Shown one piece after another: positions 1-6,119 of a stretch of 13,714 nucleotides of DNA; within the stretch, counting starts at the first letter, position 1; every line of letters starts with the position of its first letter. This DNA comes from Bryobacterales bacterium (GTDB lineage Bacteria > Acidobacteriota > Terriglobia > Bryobacterales > Bryobacteraceae). Location of the stretch: NCBI GenBank assembly GCA_003517725.1, contig DOZZ01000218.1, positions 4,533 through 18,246 on the forward strand, given 5' to 3'. Position numbers and translations under genes: made by a program. The notes below the pieces were generated by a model, which did not search any database, had not been told where the DNA came from, and worked only from the letters and a program-made list of their open reading frames with translations.

Positions 1-217
1 GATGATGCGCACCTACTACGCGATGCTGGTGGATCGCGGCGAAGACGACTGCTGCGGCAAGATGAAACAGTTCGCCACCTATTTCACGCACGGCGTGCAG
101 GGCGGGGCCAAACTGCGCGGCGCGATCTACACGCTGCACCAGCCCGACCGCATCATCGACGCCGTGGATACCTTTTTCGACGCCGCCCCGGTGCACCTCG
201 AAGAGATCGCCTGCTAG
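1..217 (+). CDS. dusB: tRNA-dihydrouridine synthase, DusB type, C-terminal end (partial)
   Basis: This is the last ~71 codons of a gene that enters from the left edge; the ATG codons at 2 and 5 are internal methionines. Dus enzymes use FMN and NADPH to reduce uridine to dihydrouridine in tRNA. The visible part matches the helical C-terminal domain of bacterial DusB: an HxxxYxxxxG-like helix near the start, then a K-x-F-A-T-Y-F-T-H-G-V block around residues 21-33 and a final amphipathic helix ending in DxFF. The FMN-binding TIM barrel and the catalytic Cys lie outside the window. The TAG stop overlaps the GTG start of the RNase HI gene by one base, so the two are probably co-translated. DusB is preferred over other Dus classes from the overall look of the C-terminus only. 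Confidence 0.72.
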   Translation, partial: MMRTYYAMLVDRGEDDCCGKMKQFATYFTHGVQGGAKLRGAIYTLHQPDRIIDAVDTFFDAAPVHLEEIAC

Positions 218-672
218 TGAATACAAGCGCCAAAAAAATTCAGATGATCACGGACGGTTCCTGCCTGGGGAACCCCGGGCCCGGCGGCTGGGCCTGCATT
301 CTGCGCTACGGCGCGCGGCATAAAGAGCTGTACGGCTACGCCGCTCAGACCACCAACAATCGCATGGAACTGACGGCGGCCATTGAAGGCTTGCGCGCGC
401 TGCGCGAGCCCTGCGAAGTGGAGATCATCACCGATTCCGAATATCTGAAAAACGGCATCACCACGTGGATCGCGGGCTGGAAGAAAAAGGGCTGGCTCAC
501 CTCGGCCAAAAAGCCGGTGGTGAACCGCGATCTTTGGGAAGCGTTGGACGAGCAGGTGTCAAGGCACCAAGCCACGTGGTCGTGGACTAAAGGCCACGCC
601 GCGCACGGCGACAATAATCGCGCCGACGAATTGGCGAACCTGGCCGCGCGCCAGCAAAAAGGCAGCGCTTAA
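217..672 (+). CDS. rnhA: Ribonuclease HI
   Basis: This 151-residue cytoplasmic protein is a standard type 1 RNase H, close to the ~155 residues of the E. coli enzyme. It cuts the RNA strand of RNA/DNA hybrids with two metal ions, removing R-loops and primers. The four catalytic acids are present: D13 in ITDGS, E51 in NNRMEL, D73 in TDSEY and D137 in NNRADELA. The flexible-loop histidine is H127 in TKGHA. The basic handle region (GWKKKGW, about residues 87-93) is also there. The GTG start at 217 is chosen because the next in-frame ATG (residue 10) leaves only three residues before the first catalytic Asp. The Shine-Dalgarno is weak, and the GTG overlaps the TAG of the upstream dus gene (TAGTG), which suggests translational coupling. 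It ends one base from the convergent gene. Confidence 0.97.
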   Translation: MNTSAKKIQMITDGSCLGNPGPGGWACILRYGARHKELYGYAAQTTNNRMELTAAIEGLRALREPCEVEIITDSEYLKNGITTWIAGWKKKGWLTSAKKPVVNRDLWEALDEQVSRHQATWSWTKGHAAHGDNNRADELANLAARQQKGSA

Positions 673-673
673 T

Positions 674-1420
674 TTAGAACGGCAGGCGCCGGCGCATCAC
701 GCTGGCATCTTTTTTCTGCTGCGGACCGGGGCCGCTGTTCGAGAAATGGCCGGGCTGGCTGGTGCCGAAGTTGAGTTCCGAACGCTGGAATTCGATCGGC
801 CGGTCGAGCACCATTTCGATGGTGCTGCCCTTGGCCAGCACGGCGTCGGGACCGCGGCTCAACAGCACGCCCATCAGGCCCGCCGCCGCGCCCGCGCCGG
901 CGCCGACGCCGAGCCCCATGCCGACGCTCTTGCTGGCCGCGCCCACAATGGCGCCCAGCGAAGCGCCGGCGGCCGCCGTTTCGCCCACCGTGCGCGCATC
1001 GCCGCCCACGTTGCCCTCGCCCTGCACTTTGCCTTCTTTGCGCTCTAGCGTTTCACTGCCCCGGCCGTCGACGCCCGACAGGCGCGCGCGGAAATCGCGC
1101 GTCACCCCGTTGGGCAGCGTCAGCGAATCGAAGCGTAAAAACAGCTCGCCCTTGCCCTTCACGCGCCCCGGGCGTTTGACCTGCGTCAGCGTTCCGGCCA
1201 CATAGCTGCCTGGAGGAATCACAATGGTGCCGTCCACCAGGATCGGGAACACCGTCTCCATGTAGACGCGGTCGCCCTCGGAGGAGTGCTTGGTGCTGAC
1301 GCTATTGATCAGGCTCAGCGGAATGTGGGTGCCGGTCTTGACCTGCACCGGCGGCTCCTCCTGCGCGTAAAGACTGGCCGCGGCCAGCACAGCCAGGCTC
1401 AAAACAGTGGCGGGGCGCAT
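674..1420 (-). CDS. Exported protein with a VirB10/TrbI C-terminal-like fold
   Basis: The product has 248 residues and starts with a signal peptide (about 1-19, AxA-like site near LYA|Q). Residues ~27-125 resemble the beta-barrel core of VirB10/TrbI C-terminal domains: a GTxIPxxLxxxV strand, a D/G-T-I-V-I-P-P-G-S element at 64-72 matching the family's IPxGS motif, and a strand ending in xLTLPNG. Residues ~146-190 are a Gly/Ala-rich, glycine-zipper-like segment that could insert in a membrane. A last VLAKGSTIEMVLDRPI strand (194-209) corresponds to the terminal VirB10 strand. No other type IV secretion gene is visible, and the N-terminal cytoplasmic and TM part of true VirB10 is missing, so a role in conjugation is not supported. 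The start has a good AGAGG ribosome-binding site. It lies 33 bp downstream of the TIGR03437 gene and is probably in its operon. The function is unknown. Confidence 0.72.
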   Translation of the reverse strand: MRPATVLSLAVLAAASLYAQEEPPVQVKTGTHIPLSLINSVSTKHSSEGDRVYMETVFPILVDGTIVIPPGSYVAGTLTQVKRPGRVKGKGELFLRFDSLTLPNGVTRDFRARLSGVDGRGSETLERKEGKVQGEGNVGGDARTVGETAAAGASLGAIVGAASKSVGMGLGVGAGAGAAAGLMGVLLSRGPDAVLAKGSTIEMVLDRPIEFQRSELNFGTSQPGHFSNSGPGPQQKKDASVMRRRLPF

Positions 1421-1453
1421 GAATATCCTCTGGTTTCATTTTAGCCGTAGTTT

Positions 1454-2257
1454 CTACCGCGTTACCAGATAAGTGGAGGGCGGGCTGAGCCGCGCGCCGA
1501 TGGCGAAGCGTACTTCGGGATTGGGTGCCATGTCGTCCGGGAGCTTTACGTTGATCTGGTATAACCCGGCATAGCCCGGCGTCACGCCGGCATAGTAGAT
1601 GCGCCAGCCCGTGATGGCGCTGCCGCCAACCAGCACCGACAGGTCCGCCCAATGCACCGCAGGCATGGCCCTGACCGCGACCTCGCCGTTATAAAGGTCG
1701 GGCGCGGTGCGGCCCAGGCCCACGCAATAGAGCACCACCCATTCGCCAGCCGTTACGGGGTCGGCCGCCGAGACTATCGCCCCATTGGCGTGGGTCGCGG
1801 CTATCAGCAGGTTGCGATCCGCAAACAGCCCCGGGGCCACTTCGCCTAACGTGACTGTGATATACGGCCCCGAGACGCCGTCCCGCGCCACGACGATCTG
1901 GGAGTCGCCCGGCAGTAGGCTATTGGGAATCAGCAGGTTGATCTGTCCCGGCGACACGTAGTACAGGCCTGCCGGTAATCCGTCGATTACTACGTGTATG
2001 CCCGCGAGTTCGGTCGGCAGCGTGTTGGACGCGATGGTTTGAGCCGAAACCGCGAGGGTATCGAAGGCCAGATGCGTCCCGTAGATGGTAACGATGGTAT
2101 TGGGAGCAAACGGCCCGGCCGTGTTGGTGGCGGCGTTGACGATGCTGGCCGCCGTGTAGTACGGGCGGGTGTCGCCCTGAAAGGCCGCGACCGGCGCCTG
2201 GACCCAGCAGCCCAACCAACTCGCGAAGAGAATGATGAATTGCCGAACTGCCCGCAT
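1454..2257 (-). CDS. Secreted protein made of a Solibacter-type TIGR03437 domain
   Basis: The product has 267 residues: a signal peptide at ~1-25, then almost only one TIGR03437-type module. Family landmarks appear in order: S-I-V-N-A-A with FAPNTIVTIYG (about 38-62), LPTELAGIHVVIDGLPAGLYYVSPGQINLLIP around 79-112, EVAPGLF, the paired VVLYCVGLGRTAPD segment near 170, and YAGVTPGYAGLYQINVKLP near 223-243. In known members this module usually forms the C-terminus of larger secreted beta-rich proteins, so a stand-alone copy is at the small end. Its role is unknown; it is probably an adhesion or Ig-like module. The ATG at 2257 is preceded by AGGGAG at close spacing and opens a convincing signal peptide. 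A better ribosome-binding site sits further upstream before an out-of-frame ATG at 2306. The domain is a strong Acidobacteriota marker. Confidence 0.88.
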   Translation of the reverse strand: MRAVRQFIILFASWLGCWVQAPVAAFQGDTRPYYTAASIVNAATNTAGPFAPNTIVTIYGTHLAFDTLAVSAQTIASNTLPTELAGIHVVIDGLPAGLYYVSPGQINLLIPNSLLPGDSQIVVARDGVSGPYITVTLGEVAPGLFADRNLLIAATHANGAIVSAADPVTAGEWVVLYCVGLGRTAPDLYNGEVAVRAMPAVHWADLSVLVGGSAITGWRIYYAGVTPGYAGLYQINVKLPDDMAPNPEVRFAIGARLSPPSTYLVTR

Positions 2258-2306
2258 CGAGCTCCCTGCGCAAAATCCCGCGACTATCAGTTTGCGGCTT
2301 TGCCAT

Positions 2307-2320
2307 AGTCTGCCTCCTTA
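2307..2320 (-). promoter_or_regulatory. Near-perfect Shine-Dalgarno before an out-of-frame ATG (2304-2306)
   Basis: On the minus strand TAAGGAGG lies six bases before an ATG at 2306, an ideal arrangement. The ATG is not in frame with the TIGR03437 gene, whose start is 49 bp downstream. The reading frame it opens runs about 128 codons through that gene and has no signal peptide or recognisable domain. It may be fortuitous, a leader ORF, or a sign of an indel. Confidence 0.4.
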
Positions 2321-2412
2321 GCCCCTCAAGGGACAGGAGTATAGCCCCGCAGTCCCGATTTGTGCCAGTGGCCTCCGGGCCGGTAAACTTTTCCCTCCCG
2401 ACCGCCGATCAG

Positions 2413-2760
2413 ATGCTTATGAATCGGGTGCGCCTGGAAAAGCGGATGATGTGCGCCGACATGGTGGAGGTCTGCTGGAGCAGCCGCTCCGGCCGTCCGC
2501 GCTCGTCCACCGCCCTGCTCGAAGATATCTCCGCCGGCGGAGCGTGCCTGCAGCTCGATGAAAAACTGGCGCTGGGCGTCAAAGTAGACCTGCGGCATGG
2601 CAACGCGCGGCTCTCCGGCACCGTCAAGTATTGCGTCTATCGTGAAATCGGATATTTTGCCGGAGTTCAGTTTTCCGAGGAGAGCCGCTGGTCCCGGCGC
2701 GCTTTCCGCCCCAAACATTTGCTGGATGTCTGGGAATTGGAGCTCACCTCTCGAACCTAA
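2413..2760 (+). CDS. PilZ-domain protein, probable c-di-GMP receptor
   Basis: This small cytoplasmic protein (115 residues from this start) has the PilZ signature. An RxxxR element (RLEKR) lies just after the N-terminus, followed about 30 residues later by a DxSxxG element (E-D-I-S-A-G-G-A). Next come the expected barrel strands, including a G-x-V-K/R-Y strand and a GYFAGVQF strand. In PilZ proteins the arginines and the DxSxxG loop wrap around c-di-GMP. The protein is single-domain, so it would act as an adaptor or sensor. The start is uncertain: GTG 2362, ATG 2413 and ATG 2419 are in frame and none has a clear ribosome-binding site. ATG 2413 is chosen because RxxxR normally lies close to the N-terminus. 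The GH2 gene follows 105 bp later on the same strand, so c-di-GMP control of the glycan locus is possible but inferred from position only. Confidence 0.83.
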   Translation: MLMNRVRLEKRMMCADMVEVCWSSRSGRPRSSTALLEDISAGGACLQLDEKLALGVKVDLRHGNARLSGTVKYCVYREIGYFAGVQFSEESRWSRRAFRPKHLLDVWELELTSRT

Positions 2761-2767
2761 GCTCGTA

Positions 2768-2780
2768 TACTGTGACAGTA
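2768..2780. promoter_or_regulatory. 13-bp perfect palindrome overlapping a possible -10 box upstream of the GH2 gene
   Basis: TACTGT-G-ACAGTA is a perfect 6+1+6 inverted repeat. It overlaps TATACT (2766-2771), which resembles a sigma70 -10 element, and lies about 85 bp before the GH2 start. No clear -35 box is visible. The size and position suit a dimeric repressor operator, but the regulator is unknown. Confidence 0.35.
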
Positions 2781-2865
2781 GCGGCGTGTCGCGGCAACTG
2801 AATTGCTCAACTCTCAGGGTTAATCTCTGTTCGGCAGTTCACGCTACCACCATGGAGTCGAGACT

Positions 2866-4761
2866 TTGAATTCTGGGAATCCAGAAGAACCTGAACTCGT
2901 TATCTCTCACGCCTATCCGCGCCCGCAACTGGAGCGCGAGCACTGGGTGTCGCTCAACGGCAAATGGGACTTCGCTCTGGATTGCGATGCTGCCTGGACC
3001 GTACCCGCGCAGGTTAAATGGGACCGGGTGATCACGGTGCCTTTCGCGCCAGAGACTTCGGCCAGCGGTGTCACCGATCAGGGGTTCTACCGCGCGGTAT
3101 GGTACCAGCGCGAGTTTGCCACCCCGGAGATGAAGCCCGGCAAGCGCCTGTTCCTGCACTTCGGCGCGGTCGATTATTCGGCCACGGTGTGGGTCAACGG
3201 CACCGTCGCCATGACCCATGAAGGCGGTTATACGCCATTTTCCGCCGATGTTACGGACCTGTTGACGCCGCAAGGCCCGCAGCACGTGGCGGTGCGCGTC
3301 GAGGACGACCCCTCGGATCTCTCGAAGCCCCGCGGTAAACAGGACTGGATGCTGGAGCCGCACTCCATCTGGTATCCGCGCACCACCGGCATCTGGCAGA
3401 CCGTCTGGCTCGAAGTAGTGCCCTCGTCCTACGTGGGAACGGTGCGCTGGACCCCCAACGTGGAGCGCTGGGAAATCGGCTTTGAAGCGCGCATCGACGG
3501 CTTGCGGCGCGAGGGCCTGCGCCTGAACGTGAAAATGTATGTCGGCACGCTGCTGCTGGCCGACGATACCTACGCGGTGGTGGCCGGCGAGGTGCATCGC
3601 CGCATCGCGGTATCGGACCCCGGCATTGACGACTATCGCAACGACCTGTTGTGGAGCCCCCACTCGCCGACCCTGATCCAGGTCGAGATGAAGCTTTGGG
3701 GCGGCCGCGGCGAGCTGCTGGATGTGGCCCGCAGCTATACCGCACTGCGCTCGATCGGCGTCCAGGGCGACCGCTTCGTGCTCAATGGGCGGCCCTTTCT
3801 GCTGCGCATGGTGCTCGATCAGGGCTACTGGCCGGAGTCGGGGCTGACCGCGCCGGATGACGACGCGTTGCGCCGCGACGTGGAACTGGCCAAGCAGATG
3901 GGCTTCAACGGCGTCCGCAAGCATCAAAAACTGGAAGACCCGCGTTACCTCTATTGGGCCGATACGCTGGGGCTGGTGGTGTGGGAGGAGATGCCCAGCG
4001 CCTACCGCTTCAACAAGGCCTCCATCGAGCGTCTGGGGCGCGAGTGGCAGGCCGCCATCGAGCGCGACAGCAGCCACCCCTGCATTGTGGCGTGGGTGCC
4101 TTTCAATGAATCGTGGGGCGTGCCGGATCTGCCCGACAGCCCGGCCCAGCGGCATTACGTCCAGGCGCTCTACCACCTCACCAAGACGCTTGACCCCACG
4201 CGCCCGGTCATCGGGAACGATGGCTGGGAGAGCGTCGCCACCGACATCATCGGCATCCATGATTACGACGACCAGCCCGAGCGCATCGGCCGCCGCTACG
4301 GCGCCGAGGAAGTGCAGTCGCGCCTGTTCAAGCGCGAGCGGCCCGGCGGGCGTCTGCTGCTGATCGAAGGCCAGTCGACCGAGCAGCCCATCATGCTGAC
4401 CGAATTCGGCGGCATCGCCTTCTCGCCCGATGTCCAGCACACGTGGGGCTATACGCGCTCCGACACCGCCGCCCAGTTCGCCGAAAAGTACCACAACCTG
4501 TTGAACGTGGTGCGAGCGCTGTCGTCGCTGGCGGGCTTCTGCTATACCCAGTTCACCGACACTTACCAGGAAGCCAACGGCCTGCTCTACGCCGACCGCA
4601 CGCCCAAGTTCCCGCTCGAAGACCTGGCTCTCGCCACGCGCGGTCCACGCACCGCCAGCGACCGGCAGGTGGAGCGCGAATGGCGCGAGCGCATCATGAA
4701 TTTTCAGCGCCATCAATACTTAGTACCCGCCGAAGACTATCGAACTCAGGACCGCCACTAA
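2866..4761 (+). CDS. Glycoside hydrolase family 2 beta-glycosidase (beta-galactosidase/beta-glucuronidase-like)
   Basis: This 631-residue enzyme has the usual GH2 order. A jelly-roll sugar-binding domain spans ~15-185 (LNGKWDF near 31-37, WVNG near 109, and the RTTGIWQ motif near 173). An immunoglobulin-like domain covers ~187-295, and a TIM barrel covers ~300-600. The acid/base is E415 in FNESWG and the nucleophile is E513 in LTEFGG; their spacing of 98 suits retaining GH2 enzymes of ~600 residues. The substrate cannot be assigned: beta-galactoside, beta-glucuronide and beta-mannoside are all possible. No signal peptide is visible, so it is probably cytoplasmic. The start is TTG with GGAG (2854-2857) eight bases upstream. 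An ATG at 2852 opens a 5-codon frame whose TGA overlaps this TTG. The next gene begins 2 bp after the stop, so the two hydrolases form an operon. Confidence 0.93.
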   Translation: MNSGNPEEPELVISHAYPRPQLEREHWVSLNGKWDFALDCDAAWTVPAQVKWDRVITVPFAPETSASGVTDQGFYRAVWYQREFATPEMKPGKRLFLHFGAVDYSATVWVNGTVAMTHEGGYTPFSADVTDLLTPQGPQHVAVRVEDDPSDLSKPRGKQDWMLEPHSIWYPRTTGIWQTVWLEVVPSSYVGTVRWTPNVERWEIGFEARIDGLRREGLRLNVKMYVGTLLLADDTYAVVAGEVHRRIAVSDPGIDDYRNDLLWSPHSPTLIQVEMKLWGGRGELLDVARSYTALRSIGVQGDRFVLNGRPFLLRMVLDQGYWPESGLTAPDDDALRRDVELAKQMGFNGVRKHQKLEDPRYLYWADTLGLVVWEEMPSAYRFNKASIERLGREWQAAIERDSSHPCIVAWVPFNESWGVPDLPDSPAQRHYVQALYHLTKTLDPTRPVIGNDGWESVATDIIGIHDYDDQPERIGRRYGAEEVQSRLFKRERPGGRLLLIEGQSTEQPIMLTEFGGIAFSPDVQHTWGYTRSDTAAQFAEKYHNLLNVVRALSSLAGFCYTQFTDTYQEANGLLYADRTPKFPLEDLALATRGPRTASDRQVEREWRERIMNFQRHQYLVPAEDYRTQDRH

Positions 4762-4763
4762 AA

Positions 4764-5957
4764 ATGCTTCAGGAAATCGCCCAAACTCCAGCGGTCACCC
4801 CGGCCGCTCTGCCCCCGCCTGACCTATTCCGCTCGTTTTGGATGGGCGGCTATGAATGCGCCACGCACATCAACGTTTTCGACCAGCGTCTGGACATGCT
4901 GGCCGCGATTAACCACGACACCGAAGCCGAGCAGGATTACGCGCTGCTCAAAACAGTGGGCATGCGCACCGCCCGTGACGGTCTGCGCTGGCACCTGATC
5001 GAGAAAACGCCGGGGAACTACGACTGGTCCTCGTTCGAGCCCATGCTGCGCGCCGCGCTCAACCAGAACGTGCAGGTGATCTGGGATATTTGCCACTACG
5101 GCTGGCCCGACGGCCTGGATATTTTCAGCCCGGCGTTCATCGACCGCTTCGGAAGTTTCTGTGGCGCGGTGGCACGCTTCGTCGCCGACCACACTGGCGA
5201 AATTCCGTTCTACTCGCCGATCAACGAGATATCGTTCTTCTCATGGGCCGCCACCCGCGACATCATGTACCCTTTCGCGCACGGACGCGATAACGACCTA
5301 AAGCAACAAATGATCCGCGCCTGCATCGCCGGCATCGAGGCCATCTGGCAGGTGGACCCGCGCGCGCGCCTGACCGTTCCGGAGCCCATCATTAATGTGG
5401 TGACTCCGCGCGCGCATCAGGAGTACGACGCGGAAGCCCACGCCTATAACAATTCGCAGTACGAAGTGTGGGACATGCTGGCGGGCCGCGTGTGCCCCGA
5501 ACTGGGCGGCGATCCCAAGTACCTCGACATCGTCGGCGCCAACTTTTATCACTCCAACCAGTGGGAGATCCACGGCACGCGGCTGCGCTGGGAAGAGCAT
5601 CCCCGAGACGACCGCTGGAAACCGCTGCACCGCATGCTGCTGGAGACCTGGCAGCGCTACCGGCGGCCGCTGTATCTTGCCGAGACCAGCCACGTCGGCG
5701 TCGGCCGCGCCGATTGGATCAAAGAGACGGCAGCCGAAGTCGTTCTCGCGCGTCAGAACGGCGTGCCGATCGAAGGCGTGTGCCTCTATCCGATCCTTGA
5801 CCGCTTCGATTGGCAGGATCATAACCACTGGCACAACAGCGGCTTATGGGACCTGCCGAAGGACGGTGCCGGCCGCTATCGTCGGGTGCTGAACCCTGTT
5901 TATGGCGAAGAGTTCGCCCGCGCCCGGGAGGCTCTGGCCGTGCTCGGCTGCCGCTGA
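4764..5957 (+). CDS. Clan GH-A beta-glycosidase, divergent GH1-like
   Basis: This 397-residue protein looks like a single (beta/alpha)8 barrel. A GMRTARDGLRWHLIE strand near 70-86 and a WDICHYGWPDGLD segment from residue 107 resemble the early strands of GH1 and related families. N154-E155 in PINEISF is the probable acid/base site at the end of strand 4. E307 in LYLAETSHVG is the probable nucleophile on strand 7. The GH1 consensus NEP and ENG motifs are altered to NEI and ETS, so it is a distant member or another clan GH-A family, and the substrate is unknown. There is no signal peptide. The frame is open upstream to 4443, but ATG 4764, 2 bp after the GH2 stop, fits operon spacing. The upstream part overlaps GH2 and shows no domain. 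A weak AGGA lies about 12 bp before the start. Confidence 0.83.
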   Translation: MLQEIAQTPAVTPAALPPPDLFRSFWMGGYECATHINVFDQRLDMLAAINHDTEAEQDYALLKTVGMRTARDGLRWHLIEKTPGNYDWSSFEPMLRAALNQNVQVIWDICHYGWPDGLDIFSPAFIDRFGSFCGAVARFVADHTGEIPFYSPINEISFFSWAATRDIMYPFAHGRDNDLKQQMIRACIAGIEAIWQVDPRARLTVPEPIINVVTPRAHQEYDAEAHAYNNSQYEVWDMLAGRVCPELGGDPKYLDIVGANFYHSNQWEIHGTRLRWEEHPRDDRWKPLHRMLLETWQRYRRPLYLAETSHVGVGRADWIKETAAEVVLARQNGVPIEGVCLYPILDRFDWQDHNHWHNSGLWDLPKDGAGRYRRVLNPVYGEEFARAREALAVLGCR

Positions 5958-5994
5958 TCTGTACTGCTAATCCCACACAAACAAACGAATCTCC

Positions 5995-6028
5995 CTGGCC
6001 AAGGTGAAAAAAAATTCATTTTGGCCAG
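5995..6028 (+). repeat. Long inverted repeat / hairpin, 14-bp stem with A6 loop
   Basis: The arms are 5995-6008 (CTGGCCAAGGTGAA) and 6015-6028 (TTCATTTTGGCCAG). Twelve pairs are Watson-Crick and two are G-U in RNA; the loop is six adenines. The stem starts 37 bp after the hydrolase stop. No U-tract follows, so it is not a classical intrinsic terminator on the plus strand. As DNA, each arm carries a TGGCCA palindrome, which could be paired protein-binding sites. It could also be an mRNA-stabilising or processing hairpin between the operon segments. Confidence 0.6.
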
Positions 6029-6109
6029 CGGATTGCTCCTTGCAAGGCTCCGTGCCCGACGGCACCGCTAAGTCGGCCCCGTATTGGATTGCCTTATTTA
6101 TTCTTCTTT

Positions 6110-6114
6110 AGGAG
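6110..6114 (+). promoter_or_regulatory. Ribosome-binding site fixing the start of the GT/UGM fusion at 6120
   Basis: AGGAG lies five bases before ATG 6120 (with AGA following, an optimal region). The open frame extends 12 codons further to a TTG at 6084 that has no such site, so 6120 is the start. Confidence 0.8.
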
Positions 6115-6119
6115 AAAGT

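Larger units (their letters stand above)
5958..6119 (+). promoter_or_regulatory. Structured 162-bp leader between the hydrolase operon and the GT/UGM fusion gene
   Basis: This gap holds no ORF but is rich in dyad symmetry. It contains the 14-bp stem at 5995-6028, a 10-bp palindrome CCTTGCAAGG at 6038-6047, a GTGCC-CGAC-GGCAC hairpin at 6052-6065, and an alternative pairing of CCGAC (6056-6060) with GTCGG (6072-6076). The last two share bases and cannot form together. An AT-rich stretch and AGGAG (6110-6114) lead to the ATG at 6120. I do not recognise a named riboswitch class. It could be a promoter with operators, a leader RNA, or both. Confidence 0.4.

Noticed and set aside
674..1420. Part of a conjugative or type IV secretion system
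   Set aside because: Only the VirB10 C-terminal-like fold is present; there is no ATPase, VirB8/B9 or relaxase gene nearby.
1920..2306. A 128-codon minus-strand frame as an independent gene
   Set aside because: It overlaps the TIGR03437 gene in another frame and has no domain. Only its ribosome-binding site is notable, and that is reported as a finding.
2839..4716. A 625-codon open frame on the minus strand, antisense to the GH2 gene
   Set aside because: Mirror frame caused by high GC at third codon positions. It shows no domain, and the plus strand encodes a complete GH2 enzyme with both catalytic glutamates.
4443..4763. N-terminal extension of the second glycosidase by 107 codons
   Set aside because: It lies inside the GH2 gene in another frame, is Arg/Ala-rich without a domain, and an ATG sits 2 bp after the GH2 stop.
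6029..6119. Known riboswitch, in particular c-di-GMP-I, before the fusion gene
   Set aside because: The conserved core motifs of the c-di-GMP-I class are not present; only generic dyads are seen.
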